Below are positions 59,766-64,000 of a DNA stretch of 64,000 bases, in pieces; positions within the stretch are counted from its first letter, which is position 1, and the number at the start of each line of letters is the position of its first letter. The DNA is taken from positions 15,622,587 to 15,686,586 of the forward strand of contig NC_071333.1 in the NCBI RefSeq assembly GCF_010183535.1, given 5' to 3'. A program made the translations under genes and the position numbers. The stretch is from Caenorhabditis remanei. Lineage: Eukaryota; Nematoda; Chromadorea; Rhabditida; Rhabditidae. Below the pieces are notes generated by a model, which was not told the DNA's origin, did no database searches, and worked only from the letters and a program-made list of their open reading frames with translations.

Positions 59766-62700
59766 AACCGGTTTCAAAAAATGAACCAATTTTTTTTTCA
59801 ATTTTTTTTTAATTTGGAAGATTTTCATCGAAAATGCGAACATTTTTTTGGCAAATTTTCAACATTTAAATAAAGAATGTCTATTTTGACATAGATATCT
59901 ATACAAAAAAAACTGCAAACCTTTCAAAAAAAGAAATTGATTAGTCATAGTTTCTGCAGTTTCTAATATAACCTTCATTCACTTCAATGAATCATCCAAA
60001 CTGTACAATCCCTTCATCCCCCACAAAGTTCAACAAGAAACTTTTTTAATAAAGCCACTGAATTTCAAATCCACCTAAACAGTTGTGTTTCTCTTAGCAA
60101 TCGCTTGTGTCTCTTAGCACACACATACACATTTTATGAATGTGCTTTGATGCTAAGCCGGCTAGCAGCAAATTAACCTAGTTTTCGTGTTATTACTCAT
60201 CTTCAGGCATCCAAGAAAATGTGGGTTGTAGTTTTGTGCAATTTTTCTCCCTCTTTTTTTCTTCGTTTTCACATTTCCTTTCAGTCTTACTTCTTAAGAC
60301 CCGTTGCGCTTTCATTTATACTAGAAAACTCTTTGTTTAGGGTTGGTATGAGTATTAGAATATTCAATGTCAGTTTTTTCATTATGATAGTGTATGCTCT
60401 AGCAACCGAAATGCTCGACATGTTGCCGCTGCATAATAAGGCAATTACTTTTGTTAAAACTGACTCCCTACTGTTAGAATTTTAGAATTCTTGATGCATC
60501 CAGTTTTCTTCGAAACCTTGAGAGAACCCGTCATTCAAGAGGGATAAAAACGATTTCGAGTGTATTTTTGATTGTTTTTGTTCTTAAACTGCCACATTGA
60601 AGTCTCAAGACTAGGAGGGCCCCACACACACAACACATACACAAACACTTTTTTATTTTATTTTATTCGAAAATCGTCTCTGTGTGAAATCATATGTTGA
60701 CAACTTTTCGTTCTTTTCTTTTGCTTCTTTGCCTTCCGCTTGTGAAGAACGGACCACAACTATTTTTTTCTACCAATCCTTTCGCCGCGTCTTCGTGCCC
60801 CGATAAATATAATAAACAGTTGGTTGGAGACTAGCAGTTGCGAAAAGAAAAAAGTAGATGGATTCCACACTCCACGCCTTCTGTTTATTTTTTCAGTGTG
60901 GATTTGGATTCAAATGTAACACCACTTTTTTGTTTTTATTTTGTTTGTCATTAACCCTACTTTTTTTCCTCGCAGTTCTGAGGGACTATGTAGAACATCA
61001 AGGTGAGCTGTTCCGTTAAAAACTTTAGAATCTACGGAATTATAATTGACCTAACCTATATTGAGTGGGGGGACAGAACAACGAGTTGCTGCTAATCAAA
61101 TTACATGTGCACTTTTTTCCGTCGACCAAAAGTTCGGACCCTTCTGTTCCATATTTTTCAAAAATGAACTTGCTCGAACATTTTTAATGACGTTCTAGAA
61201 AAACGATGGGCTTGAACTAAGTTGAATAAAGTTATGAACAGATTTCTCACAAAATTAAGTTATGTTTTTGACCTGCAAAAAGTAATATCTGAAAACTGTT
61301 TAATGTCCAGTATCCTTTATTGTTCTCTTGATCCCTTTCGGAAAAGTGCACACCAATTAATCTTCACTTGTTTCTAAATCCACCTTCCTGCAAACATTCT
61401 CAAAGATTTCATCGAACGACAAGAGATAGTGGATTCCCCCGTGTCAATTGACCTCGACCGGAGGGGACCCTCCCGATGAGCTCGAAAACGAGTCATTAGA
61501 AGAGTTGAGGCGGCGATAGATAAAGTGTTCAAGACGGAGACGAAGAATCCTCGGGGCGATCTGTCTCGAGAATGAAATTCTCTGTCTCATTCTATCTCTA
61601 TGTCCTGTGCCCGGGAAACTTTACACTTTTCTTCCTCCTCTCACGCCTTACTCTTTCCCTCATTCCCGGCTCTCTTATCCACCTCCTTGCTTCACCACGA
61701 TCCTCGTTCCGATTTGTGAGTAATATGTTCTCAACAACATTTTCCAATCTGACTTGAGACCACCATACCGATCATCACACCTCTTTTTCATTTCTATTTT
61801 TGTTGTTTTTGGGTGAAGTTCCAAGTTTCTAAATGTGTTGAAAATGTCTCAGAGATTCTCTTCAAGCAACTCAGAAGTATTCACAAACAACTTTCAAACG
61901 GCTCTTTTCTGTTTGATACCGTATCACTTTCTTTTAAAAAATTTGGGTATCACAATTGGATTACCGAGTTTGAACAGTTCCGAGTTTTTATGAGTTTGAA
62001 ACTATAAAACGTTATTCCCGTATTTTTTCAGCACACTCAAAAAATAAAGTTCTGACGAATTCAAACTCAGAAATTAATTCCCTTCCTGCCAGAAAAGTAT
62101 CAAACGAAGAAAAGCAAAGAAGAAAAAACAGAAATCCGAACTTTATGCATGCGGAAATCAAGCGGGCAAATAGCAAACACGAAGGGAAACGAATAAAAAT
62201 TGAAACTAAACCCTTCTTTCCCCCCCGTGTGATTCTTTTTTATTCTGATTCATTCAAAACCTTAATTCCATTTCGAAATACTAAATCTGATATTGGACCT
62301 TATTTCTTGATATTTCACAATACTAACAACTAACAATGCTGTCAATTGGGAAACTAATGACTTCTTACAGGTAAACTAATTAATTTAAAACTTAAATTTC
62401 CATTCATCATTAAACCAACCTGATGAGTCTAATCTAATCCCAGTTATTTGTGCACACACTTGTTTCCCCCCACACAGCTCTGTGAGCCCACCGCTGGATC
62501 TGTGGCTCACGGAGCAAATACAGTGCGAGAGAGACTTTTGGTTTGCAACATGACAGCAGCTATTTTTCTTCGCTTTTCTTCTTTTCCTCTCTTCTACATT
62601 TTCTTAAAGTTGAGATATATGAGTAAATTACGTCGGCCGGTTTTTTTTTTGTAAAAGTGGAAGGAGACAGTGGTTTTTTGTACTACCTGCCTTTGCACTA

Positions 62701-63509
62701 TGCGCTGAGTTTTTGACATTCCACAACTTTTTGATCTACTGATCCGGGAAATCACCGAAATAGTGTCTGAGCCTCCCATAGATCATTATCAAAGTCTGAG
62801 ATCATTTCAGAATTTTTCATTATTAACTGAAAATGAAACATTTGTTGCTAACTTTTACAACTTTTTTTGTCTATAAACCACGTGATTTGTGTGCTCTGTT
62901 TGTTACTTTATCAGCACGTGTGACCACTTGAGAAAGCCTCAAAAAGTCCAAATAAACACTCTAGAAACGAACGTATGATTTTTTATATCATCTCTGACGC
63001 CGAATTTCAGATTTTGGCTTGTCGAGATTCTCCCTCTCTCTAAAAATCCCAAACTCTCTTTCGGTGTTTAAAATGAATTTCAAAAAATCCCTGAATTGAG
63101 AAAAATTGCATTCTGAAAATACGTGTCTGCTGCGCGTATGTTTGCTCCATCAACCAGATAAACGGGAACAAAAAAAGAAAAGAGGGTAGAAAATAATAAT
63201 AAAACGCTTCTTCTTGCCACTTGTCATCCTTTCCTCCTCTTTCGCCGTTTTACAATAACATGTGCCCAATCCTTCACATTTTCTTTGTCCTTCTCCTCCA
63301 TTCTATTCTTGTCATTTGTCTTGATCTGTTCTTATTCTCATCAACATGAGAAGCTCGAACTGGTAATTTTTCTTTCCATCTTTTTGTGGTTTCATCAAAC
63401 CGAATAGCTCTATTCTTTCCTTTTTCAAAGGTAAACAAATAAACTGATTACTAGAACCTAATCAACTTTTCCAAATCACTGAATAACAAATGATTTCAGA
63501 TTTCGCTCA
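59766..63509. other. Upstream region of the gene entering at 63.5 kb
   Basis: No coding exon is supported. Two exon-like candidates are seen: 60977-61003 between a TCCTCGCAG acceptor and an AAG|GTGAGC donor, and a GC-richer block at 61400-61560. Either could be 5' leader of the downstream gene. The rest is AT-rich with pyrimidine runs. Confidence 0.35.
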
Positions 63510-63746
63510 ATGAGTGACCTTTGCAACGGTTTTGAACCACAGAACTATCTCAGAGAGCGGTGTAAGAAATGCTTTCGTCCAAAGGTACTTTTGTCTTGAA
63601 ATCCGACCTTCACCGACCAAACATTCACTATTATTTTCAGGATAAACATGTCGAGGAAGCTACTGTTACCTTGTCTACACTGAAGAAAGAACGACGGAGA
63701 AGTTGGAAAGCTGCCAGTAATCTAGATAATGGTGGACCTGATGATG
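63510..63746 (+). CDS. N-terminal exons of a gene running off the window
   Basis: The ATG at 63510 follows an acceptor (TTTCAG ending at 63499). Exon 63510-63584 encodes 25 residues ending RERCKKCFRPK. The second exon 63641-63746 continues DKHVEEATVTLSTLKKERRRSWK and on to GGPDD, in phase, with donor GTTAGT. The Arg-Cys-x2-Cys-Phe-Arg pattern resembles short Cys-rich N-terminal motifs seen in some cytoskeleton- and PH-linked proteins, but I do not recognise the family. The acceptor before the ATG implies a noncoding 5' exon or SL trans-splicing. The remainder lies beyond 64000. Confidence 0.68.
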
Positions 63747-64000
63747 GTTAGTTTTGGTGAAGGACAGTATGAAAAACGGAGCATAAAACTTTTTTATCAA
63801 AATTGGAACCAAGAATCTCAACTTCAAGTATTTACCCTTTGACACTTATCTGATCAATATGAATCTTCTCAAAATCCAAGGACAAAAAGATTTTGAAACT
63901 AGATTGCACTTCGGCACCTTTTTTTTTAAACCCAACAAATATTTTTTTGTTCCTGAAAAATTTGAAATGACAAATTCGTAATTCGGTGAATATGCCGTTT

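Noticed and set aside
1..64000. CRISPR arrays, bacterial operons, phage or retrovirus-like genes
   Set aside because: None seen; introns, the tRNA and transposon types are those of a nematode nuclear genome.

Overview
The window looks like nuclear DNA of a Caenorhabditis-type nematode. It is AT-rich, its introns are short with TTTCAG 3' ends and GTAAGT 5' ends, and it carries a nematode-like ENTH adaptor gene, a tandem CDK-like kinase family, small secreted proteins, hAT elements and many foldback elements. The ENTH gene matches the family of C. elegans epn-1, which I recall (unverified) as X-linked. No bacterial, organellar or CRISPR features were seen. Gene models were built by hand from splice sites and reading phase, with no transcript data.

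Layout. 1-6.8 kb: GA-rich degenerate tandem repeat of about 1.6-1.9 kb units, no gene. 6.9-7.3 kb: foldback element. 9.67-12.49 kb: nested satellite array, nine structured cores separated by two to six ~55-bp subrepeats. 14.3-18.7 kb: minus-strand gene of unknown function (nine exons seen, 5' end not found), whose large first intron holds foldback copies and a complete hAT-type element with an 8-bp target duplication. 18.7-27.9 kb: mostly empty intergenic DNA. 27.95-32.6 kb: epsin/epsinR-like gene (ten exons) with a tRNA-Arg(TCG) in intron 6. 33.0-35.9 kb: broken kinase 3' fragment split by a hAT transposon with a decayed transposase, next to a second copy of the epn-1 3'UTR. 36.4 kb: small secreted cysteine-rich peptide. 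38.3-47.7 kb: three tandem CDK/CMGC-like kinase genes with tandem repeats between them. 48.1 kb: small secreted protein. 49.2-55.0 kb: minus-strand gene with an N-terminal MH2 (SMAD C-terminal)-like domain and a long low-complexity tail. 55-63.5 kb: noncoding, with GGGCCCGG-type repeats and simple repeats. 63.5 kb: first coding exons of a plus-strand gene leaving the window.

Most notable. (1) The kinase family decays along the chromosome: an intact kinase at 45-47.7 kb, a copy with HRN for HRD and no clear P-loop at 42.5-44.3 kb, a copy with both HRD and DFG aspartates lost at 38.3-39.8 kb, and a transposon-split fragment at 33-35.7 kb. (2) The satellite has unit lengths that rise step by step from 234 to 454 bp, and each core can form a tRNA-like or cruciform fold with a near-consensus B box. 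(3) The MH2-like protein has no DNA-binding MH1 domain in the model.
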